The notes under the pieces: generated by a model
The model's input: only the letters and a program-made list of their open reading frames with translations
What the model was told of the DNA's origin: nothing
The model's database searches: none
Made by a program: the position numbers and the translations under genes
Assembly: GCA_030549495.1 (NCBI GenBank)
Contig: JAUIRK010000097.1
Coordinates: forward strand, 1,149,001 to 1,213,000
DNA from: Nectonema munidae
Lineage: Eukaryota; Nematomorpha; Nectonematoida; Nectonematidae
DNA length: 64,000 nt
Direction of reading: 5' to 3'
Shown here: piece after piece, positions 48,561 to 59,885 of the stretch
How positions within the stretch are numbered: the first letter of the stretch is position 1
Layout: every line of letters starts with the position of its first letter

Positions 48561-49069
48561 TAAAAGACTCAATACTAAATTTGCTTCATTATTTTTTGTA
48601 AATCTTTTATTTATATTGGACAGATATTTTTTATTCGTAGGTAGAGATACGCCAATGATTCCTTGATCAAATTTAAACGTTAACCCTATTAGTGCTGGGG
48701 GCGTAAAACCTTAGCCCCCCCCCCTTAACTAAAAAATTAATTGTAGAAAATTGGCTGAATCATATCCCTTCAAATTTTGTGAATTTTCCTAAAATCGCTA
48801 GCTGCATCTTTTGAAACCATTTTCATGGTAGTTGAATAACCCCTTCATGTCCAAAACTGTCAATGAAAAATTTTGACATTATTTGTACTTAACCTTATAA
48901 CTTAGGATCTATATTATATAATACCCTGAAAATTTATAATTATATACAGTTTAGAACGCATAACACTTTATATATTTAATTTTTTCAATAATCATGGCTA
49001 CTTTTTAGAAAATGTCAATCAAAATTTTGATTGGTCAAAAATATATCTAATAAAATATACCTTCAAAAT

Positions 49070-50200
49070 TTGCATAAAATATATGTTTTTATACTAAATC
49101 GGTCATGCTGTTTTCATTTCTGGACTCATTTTTTACATTTAGGATTTGAAAATACCTATAAGTGTTAATCAAATTTGCAGTTTACTTCTAAAAATTGTCT
49201 CCAAAAAAATTCATTCAAATTTTACAATGAAATATATGTTTTTATACCAAATCAACCATGCTGTTTTCATTTCTGAACTCATTTTTCACATTTAGAGGTT
49301 TTAAAATATCAGTCAATGTCAGTCAAATTTGCGGTTTACTTCTAAAAGCGATCTCCAAAAATATTCTCTCAATTTTACATGAAATATATGTTTTTATACC
49401 AAATCGATCATGCTATTTTCATTTCTGAACTCATTTTTTACATTTAGGATTTGAAAATACCTATAAGTATTAATCAAATTTGCGGTTTAATTCTAAAAAT
49501 TGTCTCCAAAAATATTCTCTCAATTTTCCATGAAATATATGTTTTTATACCAAATCAACCATGCTAGTTTCATTTATGGACTCAATTTTTGCAGTTTGAA
49601 TTTGAAAATACCTATAAGTATCAATCAAATTTGCGTTTAGTTCTAAAATTTGTTTCCAAAAATATTGATTCAAATTTTACAGGAAATAAATTTTTTTATA
49701 GTAAATAGATCATGATGATTTTATTTCTGAAAACAGTTTTCGCATTTAGAGGTTTTACTGCTAGTGTCAATCAAATTTGCGGTTTATGTCTGAAAACGAT
49801 ATCCCAATATATTCTCTCTAATTTTACATGAAATATATGTTTTTATACCAATTCAACCATGATAATTTTTATTTCTGAAATCATTTTTTGCATTTAGAGG
49901 TTTTAAATGTCTGAAAGTGTCAATCAAATATTCGATTTACGTCTAATGTCTACAGAAATCTTTTTGAAATTTAAATAAAATATCTATTTTTATGCCAAAT
50001 GGAAGATGCGGGTTTCATTTTTGGACTCAGGTTTGGCATTTATAGTTTTAATATCTGAAAGCTTGAATCAAATTTGCGGTTTACTTCTAGATGCTGTCTT
50101 CAAAAATATAAAATATCTGTTTTATACCAAATCGTCTATGCTTATTTTATTTCTGTACTAGATTTTGGATAATACGGTTAAAAAATATCTCAAAGTGGCA
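49070..50200 (+). repeat. Tandem array A, about 8 units of 150 bp
   Basis: The anchor GAAATATATGTTTTTATACC or a variant recurs near 49078, 49230, 49381, 49532, 49681, 49830, 49978 and 50108: spacing 130-152 bp. Units share CATGCTGTTTTCATTTCTG, CTCATTTTT.ACATTTAG, and TCAATCAAATTTGCGGTTTA. Divergence rises towards the right end. No open frame is conserved between units. Confidence 0.9.
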
Positions 50201-51259
50201 ATTGAATTAGTAATGTATGCCTGAAAAACAGTTCTGTAAAAAATGGCTGCATATTAGGTATATAGTAAAAATATACTTTTTTTTTGTATATTTTGGCATA
50301 TAATACTTTCTACAATCATCTTGAGTATGAAATATTTAAAAAAAAACAAAACGTATTATAAAATCTTTTGAAAATTTGTATGAGAGAAGGAACCATGTCG
50401 AAAACTAATTGAAAAGGGAACATGTGATCAAAACAATTAATTAAAAAAATATATATATCTTGATTAAATGGAAGATCTACCATGTTCTAATGAACTAGGA
50501 AGTGGTTTAATTATATAATATTAGATGCTTCAAAAAAGAAGTTCCTCTTTTACAAATGAAAAATATTTAAATCTATAGCTTTTAGCTTAGATGGATAGGA
50601 AATCTGAAAATTTAGAATAGGTCATATTTATCAAAAATGGCACAGATGCCAATATGTGAGAATTTAGTCACTATCAAGATATTTTTAATTTAAATTGAAT
50701 TTGTCCATCTTTTTCCTTTTGCGTCAAAGAGGTAATTTTTTAGATGAAGAACGTGGACAACGTTTTGTAATCGAACAATGAACATCACGAATGATTCATC
50801 AGAAAAAAACCTTTGAAATGAGATTGGTTGAGAAATATTCAGGCCTGATAATAAAATACACGATACTGATAAAAAAAAGTCTAAGATCATCAAGAAGATT
50901 CTTTAATCAAAATGCTTTGAGAGAGGAAAAAAGTAATTTTATCATTATAAAAAATTTTTCGAACACACATTGAAGAATATAAATTTCTAATGAAAAAAAA
51001 AGAGCTACCAATAAAGGATCATCATGGAATGAATAGCAAAATTACATATGGTAAATTATAATATGACGTAGAGATTGCAAACCGATAACGAATTTGTAGC
51101 CAAAAAGATGAAGATCCTATCGAGTTACATAAGTTACTGTAGAATGAAATATTTTGAGTGAATTAAACACCTAAAGTTGGTTTATTAAATAAATTAAGAA
51201 AATAATTACCAGAGAAATACTGCGAGTAGAAGTTATTTTTATTTATATATATTTGACAT

Positions 51260-52440
51260 TGATTTACAGGTTTAATCGATTTTTTGACAGGTTTTATTGA
51301 TTTCATAAAAAATGAACATCACCATTAAATTCTGCATACTTGAAATGTATAAAAAACTTTTTATAAGAATAAAAATTTTAATTTTGACATGGGCTGTAAT
51401 ATTTAAATTATTTTGTCAGCTTTGACTAATATTTATAAAAAAAAAAAGGAATATAACCAGTAAACACAGCCTACTTGAAAATGGGTATATGTGTGTAAAA
51501 TGCCATACACGGTAAACTTCATCATCTCCCTATACTTTCTATTAAACGTAATTCTCTAATTCAAAAAACCGTGCCTGATCCTTTCTTTTTGGGATAAATC
51601 AATATTTTGACAGTTTTGATTGATTTTCATAAAAAAATGAACATCACCACTGAATTACGCATGCTTAAAATGGGTTTATATGTGCAAAAAACATTATATT
51701 ATTACTTAGATAAAAAGTTTCTTTTTTGAGATGAGCTGCCATATGTAAATCACTTTTTTGACAGGTTTGAATGATTTTCATAAAAAAATGAATATCGCCA
51801 CTGATTTCAGCATATTTGAAAATGGGTATACATGTGTAAAACACTTTATATAATTATTTAGATAAAAAGTTTCTTTTTGAGATGAGCTGTCACATTTAGA
51901 TCAATTTTGACAGGTTTGATTGATTTTAATAAAAAATGAATATCACTACTGAATTCAGGATATTTGAAAATGGGTATACATGTGTAAAAAACTTTATATA
52001 CTTATTTAGATAAAAAGTTCCTTTTTGAGATGCGCTGTCACATTTAGATCAATTTTTTGACAGGTTTGATTGATTTTCATAAAAAATGAATATCACCACT
52101 AAATTCAGCATATTTGAAAATGGGTATACATGTGTAAAAAAAACTTTATATAATTATTTAGATAAAAAGTTCCTTTTTGAGATGAGCTGTCACATTTAGA
52201 TCAATTTTTTGACAGGTTTGATTGATTTTCATAATAAATGAATATCACCACTGAATTCAGTATATTTGAAAATGGGTATACATGTGTAAAAAACTTTATA
52301 TAATTATTTAAATAAAAACTTCCTTTTTGAGATGAGCTGTCAAATATAAATCAATTTTTTGACAGGTTTGATAAAAAAAAAAATGAACATCACCACTGAA
52401 TTCAGCATAGTTGAAATATATATGTAACATTAAAAATATT
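51260..52440 (-). repeat. Tandem array B, about 8 units of 150 bp, inverted relative to array A
   Basis: The anchor TTTTGACAGGTTTGATTGAT recurs near 51285, 51605, 51755, 51905, 52053, 52208 and 52356, with a more divergent unit near 51415: spacing about 150 bp. Units share AAATGAATATCACCACTGAA, GGGTATACATGTGTAAAA and TTGAGATGAGCTGTCACA. The reverse complement aligns with the array A unit (TATACC...ATGCTG..TTCA...TTCATTTTTTA...AATCAAA), so the arrays look like diverged inverted copies. Confidence 0.85.
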
Positions 52441-53734
52441 TATAAAAACTTATTAATATCTGAGAAAAATAGGGGGACGGGCACTTTACACCCCCCCCCC
52501 CCCCCCAGCACTTGAGCGGACAAATTTTGCCCAACACTAATAGGGTTAAAAGGAGTTATCTTTACACATTCCATCTAAGAAAGTCCAAATTGTCGGGTGA
52601 CTGCATTGAAACAGAAACTGCAAAGAGTAGTGCCAACCCTCTACTGCATTTGTAGTTCGAGTAATTCCTTCCAGAGAATTTTCAAAATGATTCCATTTTT
52701 CTATAGGGAAAAGTAGACTTCTTGCTGTTCTATTCCTTCTATATCTTCCTTAAACATATGTGTGTTCGAAGTTCGTCCATTTTTTCATTTTCAGGTATGA
52801 TATCTGCTAAACTATTGAAAGTTTCTTCAACCAAATTTATAGGAACTAAAGAAAGCGCAAGAAGACACAATACCAATGCGCTGAGTTCAATATTGCTTTC
52901 CAATTCTGCTTTCATTCCCAACTCTATAGCTTTTCTGTAGAGTGTAGACACTTTGAGAAAGATGAAAAAAAATTTGATCGCAACAATCATCCTTCTATAA
53001 GTATTTCTACTTTTATTCTTTAGAAGAGTGTATATTCTAGCTGGATTACGACCTTCCCCAAATTGAAAGTGAAGTGTGTATAATTGATAAAATGGCACAA
53101 CTTTAAATGTTACATCTGCAATCCAAACATGTACACGAGACAGAGCGGCTACCGTTTCACTATGTCCAAAAATAAGGGATCTTTCTGTCATCAATACCAG
53201 AATCGTACAACAAAATTTACCAGGAATTTCGAAATCCAATGAGGTTGGTAAAACTGGAGACACATCAAAACTTTTTTAGAGCGTTCTAAAGTTCGCAAAA
53301 GACTCAGTTTTTTCGGAACTCTCATCAAAGCTGCACTAAATACATCTTGGCAATATTGTCCAACAACGATCATAGGGGTTGCTCCAATTTCTCTCATTGA
53401 ACTTTTCATTTTATCGACGGCTAATTTGGCGTTAATTTTTTCTCCATCTAAAAATGGGAATGTTCAGTTTCGGAAGTGAAATTACACGATTTCCGAAGGT
53501 TGTGATAAGTGTGTTACATCTTTTTTTTTGATACTATGCGCACCGCCAACGTATAGAAGTATCTTTGTTTTCCCGGTGTTTGTAAATTTGCAGTTCATGA
53601 ATATGACGGTTTCTTTTCCTTTAGAAGTTTTTCCAAACTCATACAAGTGTTCCATTCAATCGTTATTGATGAAAAACTTCTTTCAAATAATAGGAATATG
53701 ATTCATGGAGCAAAACAGACTACAAAAAATAAAG

Positions 53735-54235
53735 TCAATATTTTGAAACACGAGAAAAACTATAGAGAAAAAACACATGTGAATCAATGAAAAAGTTTAT
53801 AATCCTAACACTGTTATCACTCCCTCTGTTTTTATAATCAAAACATGTTTGTAATATTCGTCTGTAGTTATTCTGTGAAAAAGTGTCCTGTGATGAAGAG
53901 TCGTGTAGTGAAATGTCATGTGATGAAATGTTATATGACCGGCAACGTGTTTGTGTTTCTGATGAATGAACAATAATGACAAATCCTGGACAAGCCATGC
54001 GTGACAAAGTATAACCCAAACGATATATTTTTTCATTAATCGATATTTGGCTTTTTTTTTTATTTTTATACAAAAAGAGAAAATTAAGCTATATTTCTAA
54101 AACAAATTTCATTTTATGCAGAAGAACAGGGCAGAATTAAAAATGAAAAAAAAAGCATCTGTGGTGTTGAAAAAAGGTACCTTTTGTAGAAAAAAATTAT
54201 CATCCCTTTTTTGAGAGAAACAGTTTCAGATTTGA
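53735..54235. other. No gene recognised
   Basis: Two overlapping minus-strand frames (54073-53735 and 54036-53797) of low complexity. They reflect a degenerate short repeat on the plus strand (CCTGTGATGAAG, TGTAGTGAAATG, TGTGATGAAATG at 53889-53931), not a recognisable protein. Confidence 0.5.
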
Positions 54236-54254
54236 AAATACATTATTCAAAATT

Positions 54255-54403
54255 GCGTGAGTGGTTAGATACTAGGTTTCGATAATTCAAGGCCTTTTGT
54301 TCGATCCGGCATCAAGCCTACTTTCCTTATAGTTCGATAGAAGCGGCGCAATTGTGCCTTCTCGTTTCTCGATGAAAACATCCCACGTTACCTTTATAGA
54401 AAT
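54255..54403 (+). mobile_element. tRNA-derived SINE (family S1), copy 3
   Basis: Head GCGTGAGTGGTTAGATACT (the best-preserved A-box region of the three copies), then AGGTTTCGATAATTCAAGG, a changed B box TGTTCGATCCGGC, and the body with CATAGTTCG-like TATAGTTCGATAGAAGCGGC. A small internal duplication (CTTCTCGTTTCTCGATG) is present. No clean target duplication. Confidence 0.75.
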
Positions 54404-54680
54404 CGTTAAAAATTCTGATCCTTCAAGAACCTCTCTAACCACGGAGTAAAATTTTTATAATACAGAGGTCTGTCGATAAGGGGGAAGAAAGATGAACTTT
54501 CCTATAGTCCCAGCCCTATTAAAATCAGTTTTGCCCCTTCCGTCTACTTGGAGTCTAGCGACTGAGCTCTAGTTTTAATAAAATAGCTAAACTTTCGAAA
54601 GAGATTGTGCAGGGGTTAGAGCTAGCACTAAATGAATTTGCTCGGGCTAAATTAAATAAAATTATAATTTTTTTATTTAA
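54404..54680. other. Short GC-richer stretch, unassigned
   Basis: Follows the SINE and precedes the glyoxalase 3' end. Contains GTCTGTCGATAAGGGGG and CCCAGCCCTATT; possibly an old mobile-element remnant, but no ends were found. Confidence 0.3.
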
Positions 54681-54686
54681 TAACAC

Positions 54687-54692
54687 TTTATT
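54687..54692 (-). promoter_or_regulatory. Poly(A) signal of glyoxalase I
   Basis: AATAAA on the minus strand; a second overlapping one at 54691-54696 abuts the stop codon. The 3' UTR would be very short. Confidence 0.5.
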
Positions 54693-54695
54693 TAT

Positions 54696-55226
54696 TCAAT
54701 TTAAATCCTCAACAGTTTTAAGATCAAAAAATTCAATGAGATAACCATCGGGATCTTTAATGAAAGTAATTCCTTTCATTTTCCCATCACCAGGCTTCTT
54801 TTTAAATTCAACATTTTTACCTTCCAAATAAGCCACAAGTGCGTAAACATCTGGAACACTTATTCCTATATGACCGTAACCACGAGGTTCGGAATTGCCA
54901 TTATGATAAATTAAGCTTTCATCGTTTTCAGAACCCCAATTATGGGTTAATTCAAGTGTACCTGGCATATGAAAACAAAATTTGAGTTTTTCATTCAAAT
55001 TAGAAGGAACAGCTTTATTTGTATATCCTAGAAAGTAAACGGTAAATTCCATGGAAGGAAAATCCATCTTATGTAGGAGTTTCATTCCTAAAACATTTAT
55101 ATAAAACTTAAGTGAAACTTCAGGATCTTTAATTCTATACATAGTTTGTTGAATTATAAAATTCTTAGTCTCTTCTGGAATAGTTTGAGAAATAATATCC
55201 TGTATATTCTTATCAGAAAGAGCCAT
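54696..55226 (-). CDS. GLO1: Glyoxalase I (lactoylglutathione lyase), single exon, intact
   Basis: 176 residues (human GLO1 184). It isomerises the glutathione-methylglyoxal hemithioacetal to S-lactoylglutathione in the cytosol. All four metal ligands of the family are present: Gln27 (IIQQTMYRIKDPE), Glu92 (TLELTHNWG), His119 (RGYGHIGISVPDV) and Glu165 (YLIEFFD). The glutathione-site loop KKPGDGKMKG (143-152) is conserved. Sequence follows animal GLO1 closely (LKFYINVLGMKLL, YHNGNSEPRGYGHIGI). The open frame has no intron, unlike the typical multi-exon animal gene, so intron loss or retroposition is possible. Start at 55226 gives the expected N-terminal length. The catalytic set is complete, so I expect an active enzyme. 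Confidence 0.95.
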   Translation of the reverse strand: MALSDKNIQDIISQTIPEETKNFIIQQTMYRIKDPEVSLKFYINVLGMKLLHKMDFPSMEFTVYFLGYTNKAVPSNLNEKLKFCFHMPGTLELTHNWGSENDESLIYHNGNSEPRGYGHIGISVPDVYALVAYLEGKNVEFKKKPGDGKMKGITFIKDPDGYLIEFFDLKTVEDLN

Positions 55227-55474
55227 TTTGAACCGTTAGCTAGAAAATTAAAACTGTACTTGAAAGAACTTGTAAAAATAAAATAAAATTTTAATTGCGA
55301 GATTTGAATTTGCTGATTTTAGCTGAAATAAAATAATTAAAATTCGATTAATATAATTTTATCGAACGCCAAAATTATAAAATATATTAATTTAAAGTAA
55401 ATTTTCCCAATATTATCAATAATCTATTTTTTTAGCTTTTAAATTTTACGCTCTATGAGAGTTTTAGTATACGT

Positions 55475-55570
55475 GCAGCCGAAGCCACACAGAGCCTCAA
55501 TGGTTGTTAGGGTGTACCTCTCAGCTTAACAGTTGAATGTCAGAGGTTCGATCCCCAAAGCTCCCAAATC
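55475..55570 (+). mobile_element. tRNA-like SINE head (family S2)
   Basis: AGAGCCTCAATGGTTGTTAG (A-box-like), then GTCAGAGGTTCGATCCCC (B box) and AAAGCTCCC, in the order and spacing of a tRNA-derived SINE. It differs from family S1. It lies just beyond the 3' end of a LINE fragment on the opposite strand, so it may be an insertion or a shared tail. Confidence 0.5.
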
Positions 55571-55599
55571 TAAAAACAAATTCACAAAGTTCTATTGTG

Positions 55600-55930
55600 T
55601 TTATCAGGATTGAGAGTTCTTGGAGAATTGAAGGGTGATATAGAAAGTCATAAATGGAGTTGGGGATACCATTGAAATATAAATGGCAGAATTTGAGTAG
55701 TTTGGTTCGTATGTTTTGAAAGATGGGGCATAGAAGGATGATGTGTATTGGTGTTTCTATTTCTGTGCAACCAAAACGGCAAAGTGGATTGTTGTGTAGT
55801 TTGAATTTGTAAAAATAAACATAGGTTGGGCAGTGAAAAGAGAGCCATCTAATTGTGTTGCGTTTGAGAAAAATGCTTTTATTATTAATCGCAAAATTTA
55901 TTAGAGGAGGAGAAATGTTGAGGGATGACC
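55600..55930 (-). mobile_element. LINE ORF2 C-terminal fragment
   Basis: Minus strand reads FKLHNNPLCRFGCTEIETPI then HIILLCPIFQNIRTKLLKF, the C-x3-C...H...C zinc motif found at the C-terminus of Jockey/R1/CR1-type ORF2 proteins. The reverse transcriptase is absent here. Confidence 0.6.
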
Positions 55931-55939
55931 AATTGTTAA

Positions 55940-57270
55940 GCTCTATGAGAATGAAAATAGTAAAGAATAATAGTTTACATTATTAAATTTAAACCTAAAA
56001 TTGAAAATATAAGTGTTTTATATTAGAAATTTAATAAATAAATGTATCCAAAATAATAAAACTCGAGTCTCGAATCACACATTCTGAAAATTAGAGGAGA
56101 AGGGTACAACAGTTTAAAGCATAAGAGGTTTAAAAAAAATTTTATCTAAAAATAATTTGATAATAATTATCAACTGTTTTCTCATTAAAGAACAAAAATT
56201 CAAGAAAAAAAAACAAAATTTTACAAAAAAATTTGAAAAATCAGATAAATTTATCAAGCTATTGTTATCTATTAATCATACTTTCAAAGAAAGGCGAGAG
56301 TTTATAAAAACTATAAATTACAAAAAAATTCCTTTACTATCGTGTGAAGAATTTATGAGTCCTTTAAAGCGTTATTCAGATATAGAAGAAGTGAAAATGT
56401 TATCAATTCTAAAAGATCAGTATAAAAACAAAAGCAAATATGGAACTTATTAATTTATTTTATAGATAATAATTCTGTTTATGAAGATCATTCTTGGCGT
56501 AAAAAAATATTGTATAAGAACCTGTACATCATTTCATACAATATTCAACTTCTAATTGCTAATTGATTGTATCAAGATGCGACAAATAGGCGCATGCTTA
56601 CGAATCTATTTCGATTGTTTCATACATTCAGTACATGGGTAAGTGTAAGGTCATTTCCTTTACTGGAGGATGTAAAATCTTGAAATTTAGTTGCTTCTTA
56701 ATCCTAGGATTTGGAAGATGTTTTAGAGAAGCTTACATTCTGTTTATTAGCTTGAACTTCTTTATTGTATCATGACTTAACAGAGACTGTAGTGATATCT
56801 CTGGAAAAAATAATTTGCAATTTGTTATTTTCAGATAATAGAAATATTTTTCTACGCATAATATCGAACAAATGTTGGATAACTTATATACAGATAAAAT
56901 ATCCGGGATTCTTTGACGACACTCATAAGTCAAATAACACACGCCTATGCCCTATATACGAAGGAATTGATAACATTCTTACTCCTGCTATCGTGCCTCT
57001 TGGTGAATTCACTTTAATCAGAATTTACTTTATTCAGTTGCAAGTTTGAAGATGGTTTGGTGTGCATCTAGTCATGTCTTGGAGTAGCTGTGACGTTACC
57101 TCTCTCATAAATTTATGGAATGAAATTTGCAAATAACACGCCATTATCAAATTTCAACAGGAAAAAGAGGATCGTTTTGTTAGATCAGTGTTTCTAAAAG
57201 GTTTTACCTTCGGAAGACGTGAGAAATAAATAATCTAGATTTTTACTATTTGCTACGCATACATCACTCG
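55940..57270. other. No gene recognised
   Basis: AT-rich. The open frame 56157-56453 (98 codons, lysine-rich with INHTFKERREFIKTINYKK and EEFMSPLKRYSDIEEVK) could be a real exon or element protein, but I know no match. 56765-57049 is open but unassigned. Confidence 0.35.
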
Positions 57271-57283
57271 CACTCTGCTCACA

Positions 57284-58540
57284 ATGACTGAAAATAAGGA
57301 TAAGTCTGTCACGTCAATCCTTACCCGCGCCGCTAGTGTCGCCGCACTCGTAGATGAAGTCTCCATCCTTAAAGAACGACTGGCTAATCTAGAGGTGGCT
57401 TCACATGAAGAAAAAGCTCAATTTGTGGATCCTTCACCACTATTGCCTTCGACTCCTCGAATATGCCGATCACGATGCTATCCGCCACGAGATCTTGGAA
57501 CGATTCACGCCGTGTGAACTCGCGGCAAAGCGAATTGAAGCTTTTGTAAAGAGTTCTCCTGCTATTGGACGCAATGCCAAAGATGAGTTACTTTTAACTC
57601 TCTTTGAAGTTATTGAAAGGAACCTTTGCTCTCTAACCAAGGATGATCTTACAATTGTCAACAACGCAGCTGCGTTAGCCTGTGCCGCCACTCAAGGTGA
57701 ATATATCATTACATTACCAGAATATTTGTGATTACAATGCCCAGACACTCCATAATTGCAATGCTGTGTGGACATTTAATGGTGATGGCCATGTCATTGT
57801 TGCTCCATTTGATTCCTATTTGGTTTGGTGTAGCGTCACAGAAGGCGTAATTGCTCCATTCAGCTGATGTAGCCATATTGATGTCAAGACCAATTTCTCT
57901 CCATGCTGTTTCTCATGTGAGTCGGTCAATATGGCGGGTTTGTTCGCAGAGGTAGAGAAGTTTGTATAGTCTATACTTGCTCCTCATGGTTCCACAGTAA
58001 TATTGAATGAATCCCCTGAGTCTTTCAAAAGTCTTGCTACCAGTCCAGTCACTCTAAGCTAGTGTAGGAAGGAGTAAAAGGGCTGCCCTGACTTTGTCTT
58101 TCGTCCTTTCCTCGATTTTGAGTTTTCTTTCAGAGAGATTGATAATGATTCCAAGGTATTTTAACTATTGTGTAGGAGAGGTGCAGGATTTTGCAAGATT
58201 GATTTTAATATTGACATTTTCAGCAAATTCCAGAAAAAGGATATTTGCGATATCTGCCTCTTTCTTTGAAGTGGAGAGAATGAGGATGTCGTCGATATAG
58301 GTGAGGATGAGTATATCGAGGCTGAGTCTTTCTTTGAATGTTCCCAACATCTTTTTAAGTACATACTGGAGAACACCAGGAGCAAAAGAGGCTCCCGTTG
58401 GAAGGCGATTGAAACAAAAGAAGTCTTGTTCAACTTGGAAGGAAAATAGGGTCCTATAGTTTGGGTGTATGGAGATTCCATAGAAGGCATCATTTAATAT
58501 CATAGTATTTACGGTACCTCTAAACAGTTGGCACAAGCAA
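57284..58540. mobile_element. Retroelement fossil: gag-like part and RT/RNase H part on opposite strands
   Basis: The minus strand (about 58540-57735) shows a reverse transcriptase with AFYGISIHPNYRTLFSF, FNRLPTGASFAPGVLQYVL and YIDDILILS, followed by a probable RNase H segment (YAFCDATPNQIGIKW). The style is that of LTR or DIRS-type retroelements rather than LINEs. The plus strand (57284-57731) carries a gag-like frame: MTENKDKSVTSIL, a short coiled coil (VSILKERLANLEVA), and an alpha-helical part. It is a broken fossil, and no terminal repeats were seen. Family assignment is tentative, and the gag-like label more so. Confidence 0.55.
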
Positions 58541-58549
58541 AATAAAGTA

Positions 58550-59370
58550 AAAATTTATATAATTTTTATTTTAGATACTTTCTTATTCAATAAAATACAT
58601 ATTTCAGTTGTATTAGTTAAAATTTTTTATAGAATTAAAAATTTTGGTAGATAAAAAATATATTAAACTGAAATCAAATTAAACTCTTTTTTTTCTTAGC
58701 TACTCTTTTCGTCTTAATCCAAAAAAGGGTTTAAATTAGAAATTTAAATTTAAAGGTCACCAATAACTTTAAAATGCTTTATCGATTTAAAAATTTTTCT
58801 CTTGTGTTTTATGTTTAGTTAGAATTTTCTTCGTATTATTTTTCTTTGTTATGATTGAAATTTATGAATTAGGAATAAAAAAATTTATTTCTTTTGGATT
58901 TTTAAAGAAGTGTAAACAACGGTTAGACTATAAATTTGAAGACTGTGTTTGGTAGGACTTGTTCTAATTTTTATTGCCCTACAGGTTATAAATTCTCTAT
59001 ACAATTTAACAATTTTTTTTACTGTAAATAATGATAATTTCCAAATTTTGCAATACCATATAGTAGAATTTTTGTAAATAAAAACTGTAAAAATACAATT
59101 TTCTTTATTATAAAAATTTTCATTCTTAGTAGATGTTCACTATATTAATCAATTCTCATCTTATACATTCAACTCACGTTTATGATGGCGCTACTTTGTT
59201 AAATTAGATTTGTGCCTTGAATTGTTAAGTTCTCCATATATTTCCAAATTATTTGCTTAATTCTCTCATTTTATCTTTTAAGTTTCTTTACTTATAATGC
59301 ACCTGGCGATATTAGGAAAACTCATAAAGATTAAAGGCATTTGATTGAGCGAATTTTTTACAATATTATT
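58550..59370. other. No gene recognised
   Basis: Very AT-rich, homopolymer-laden sequence with no open frame of note. Confidence 0.6.
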
Positions 59371-59379
59371 TTACCAGAC

Positions 59380-59885
59380 TCTTAATCTTGGAGAATGTTA
59401 AATCTCTTTTGGGAACTGAAACCAAAAATAAACCTACTAAAGATCCTAGATTTTACTCTAAAATTATCCTTAAGAATTTAGATTAGGATTTGAGTGATGA
59501 ATTGATACTTGACTCAATAAATAAAAATGAATACATAAAGCCATTACTTGAAAAAAAACTTTTTAGAATAGCTTTTTCCAAAAGAAATTAAATGATGAAT
59601 AACAAACTAGTAGTTTTTTCCGTATATAATGAATGATATAAAAAGTATGGAAGTAATTTGTATTTATCGTAATGCTGTTACAAGATTTTTGATTTATATT
59701 CATGCAAGCAATGCACAAATTGTTGAAGTTTTGGTCATACATCTTCATATTGTAGGAACAAAAGAAACGTCTATAAATTTTTTGCTGAAGGCCATAAATC
59801 TGAATCATGTACCATTTCGTCAAAGAAAGATTCCGATAAATGTATTAATTGTATAAGGAAAAAATTTGCAAAGTTTAATCATGAT
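59380..59885 (+). mobile_element. LINE ORF1 fragment, interrupted by a hAT
   Basis: Plus strand reads LGTETKNKPTKDPRFYSKII, LSDELILDSINKNEYIKPLL, then zinc-knuckle-like CTNC.SFGHTSSYC, FFAEGHKSESC and CINC, ending AKFNHD at 59885. The reading continues beyond the hAT as HDAFSKRCEC (61434-61463). This is a gag-like ORF1 of a Jockey/CR1-type LINE with a few stops. 61470-61860 may be further LINE sequence but is not recognisable. Confidence 0.65.

Larger units (their letters stand above)
48684..52545. mobile_element. TTAA-flanked nonautonomous element with two inverted tandem arrays
   Basis: 3862 bp with TTAA on both sides (48680-48683 and 52546-52549). Terminal inverted repeats read CCCTATTAGTG(C/T)TGGG from each end. 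TTAA duplication and a CCCT start are hallmarks of piggyBac-superfamily elements. No transposase is visible. From the left: a C-rich tract (48714-48724), an AT-rich subterminal part, array A (about 49070-50200), a core of about 1 kb with only short frames, array B (about 51260-52440), and a C-tract (about 52488-52506). It is inserted in a MULE. Part of its left end recurs in reverse at 63470-63620. Confidence 0.85.
48570..53670 (-). mobile_element. MULE transposon (FLYWCH-associated type), split by a TTAA element
   Basis: The minus-strand transposase starts near 53660 with a degraded FLYWCH-like finger (GKETVIFMNCKFTNTGKTK). It continues with MREIGATPMIVVGQYCQDVF (53390), SRVHVWIADVTFKVVPFYQL with YTLHF (about 53140-53080, the MULE DDE core), LLALSLVP, and RTTNAVEGWHYSLQFLFQCS with PTIWTFLDGM (about 52670-52570). 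A possible continuation, DQGIIGVSLPTNKKYLSNIN, lies on the far side of the inserted element at about 48668-48610. Several frame changes occur. The interruption is 48684-52545. Confidence 0.75.

Noticed and set aside
49070-52440. CRISPR array
   Set aside because: The repeats are about 150 bp, contiguous and diverged, with no spacers, in eukaryotic DNA.
52486-52506. C-tract as a functional G-quadruplex
   Set aside because: It is a single long homopolymer near the end of the TTAA element. A matching shorter tract sits at the other end, so it is explained as an element part, and its exact length may be a sequencing artefact.
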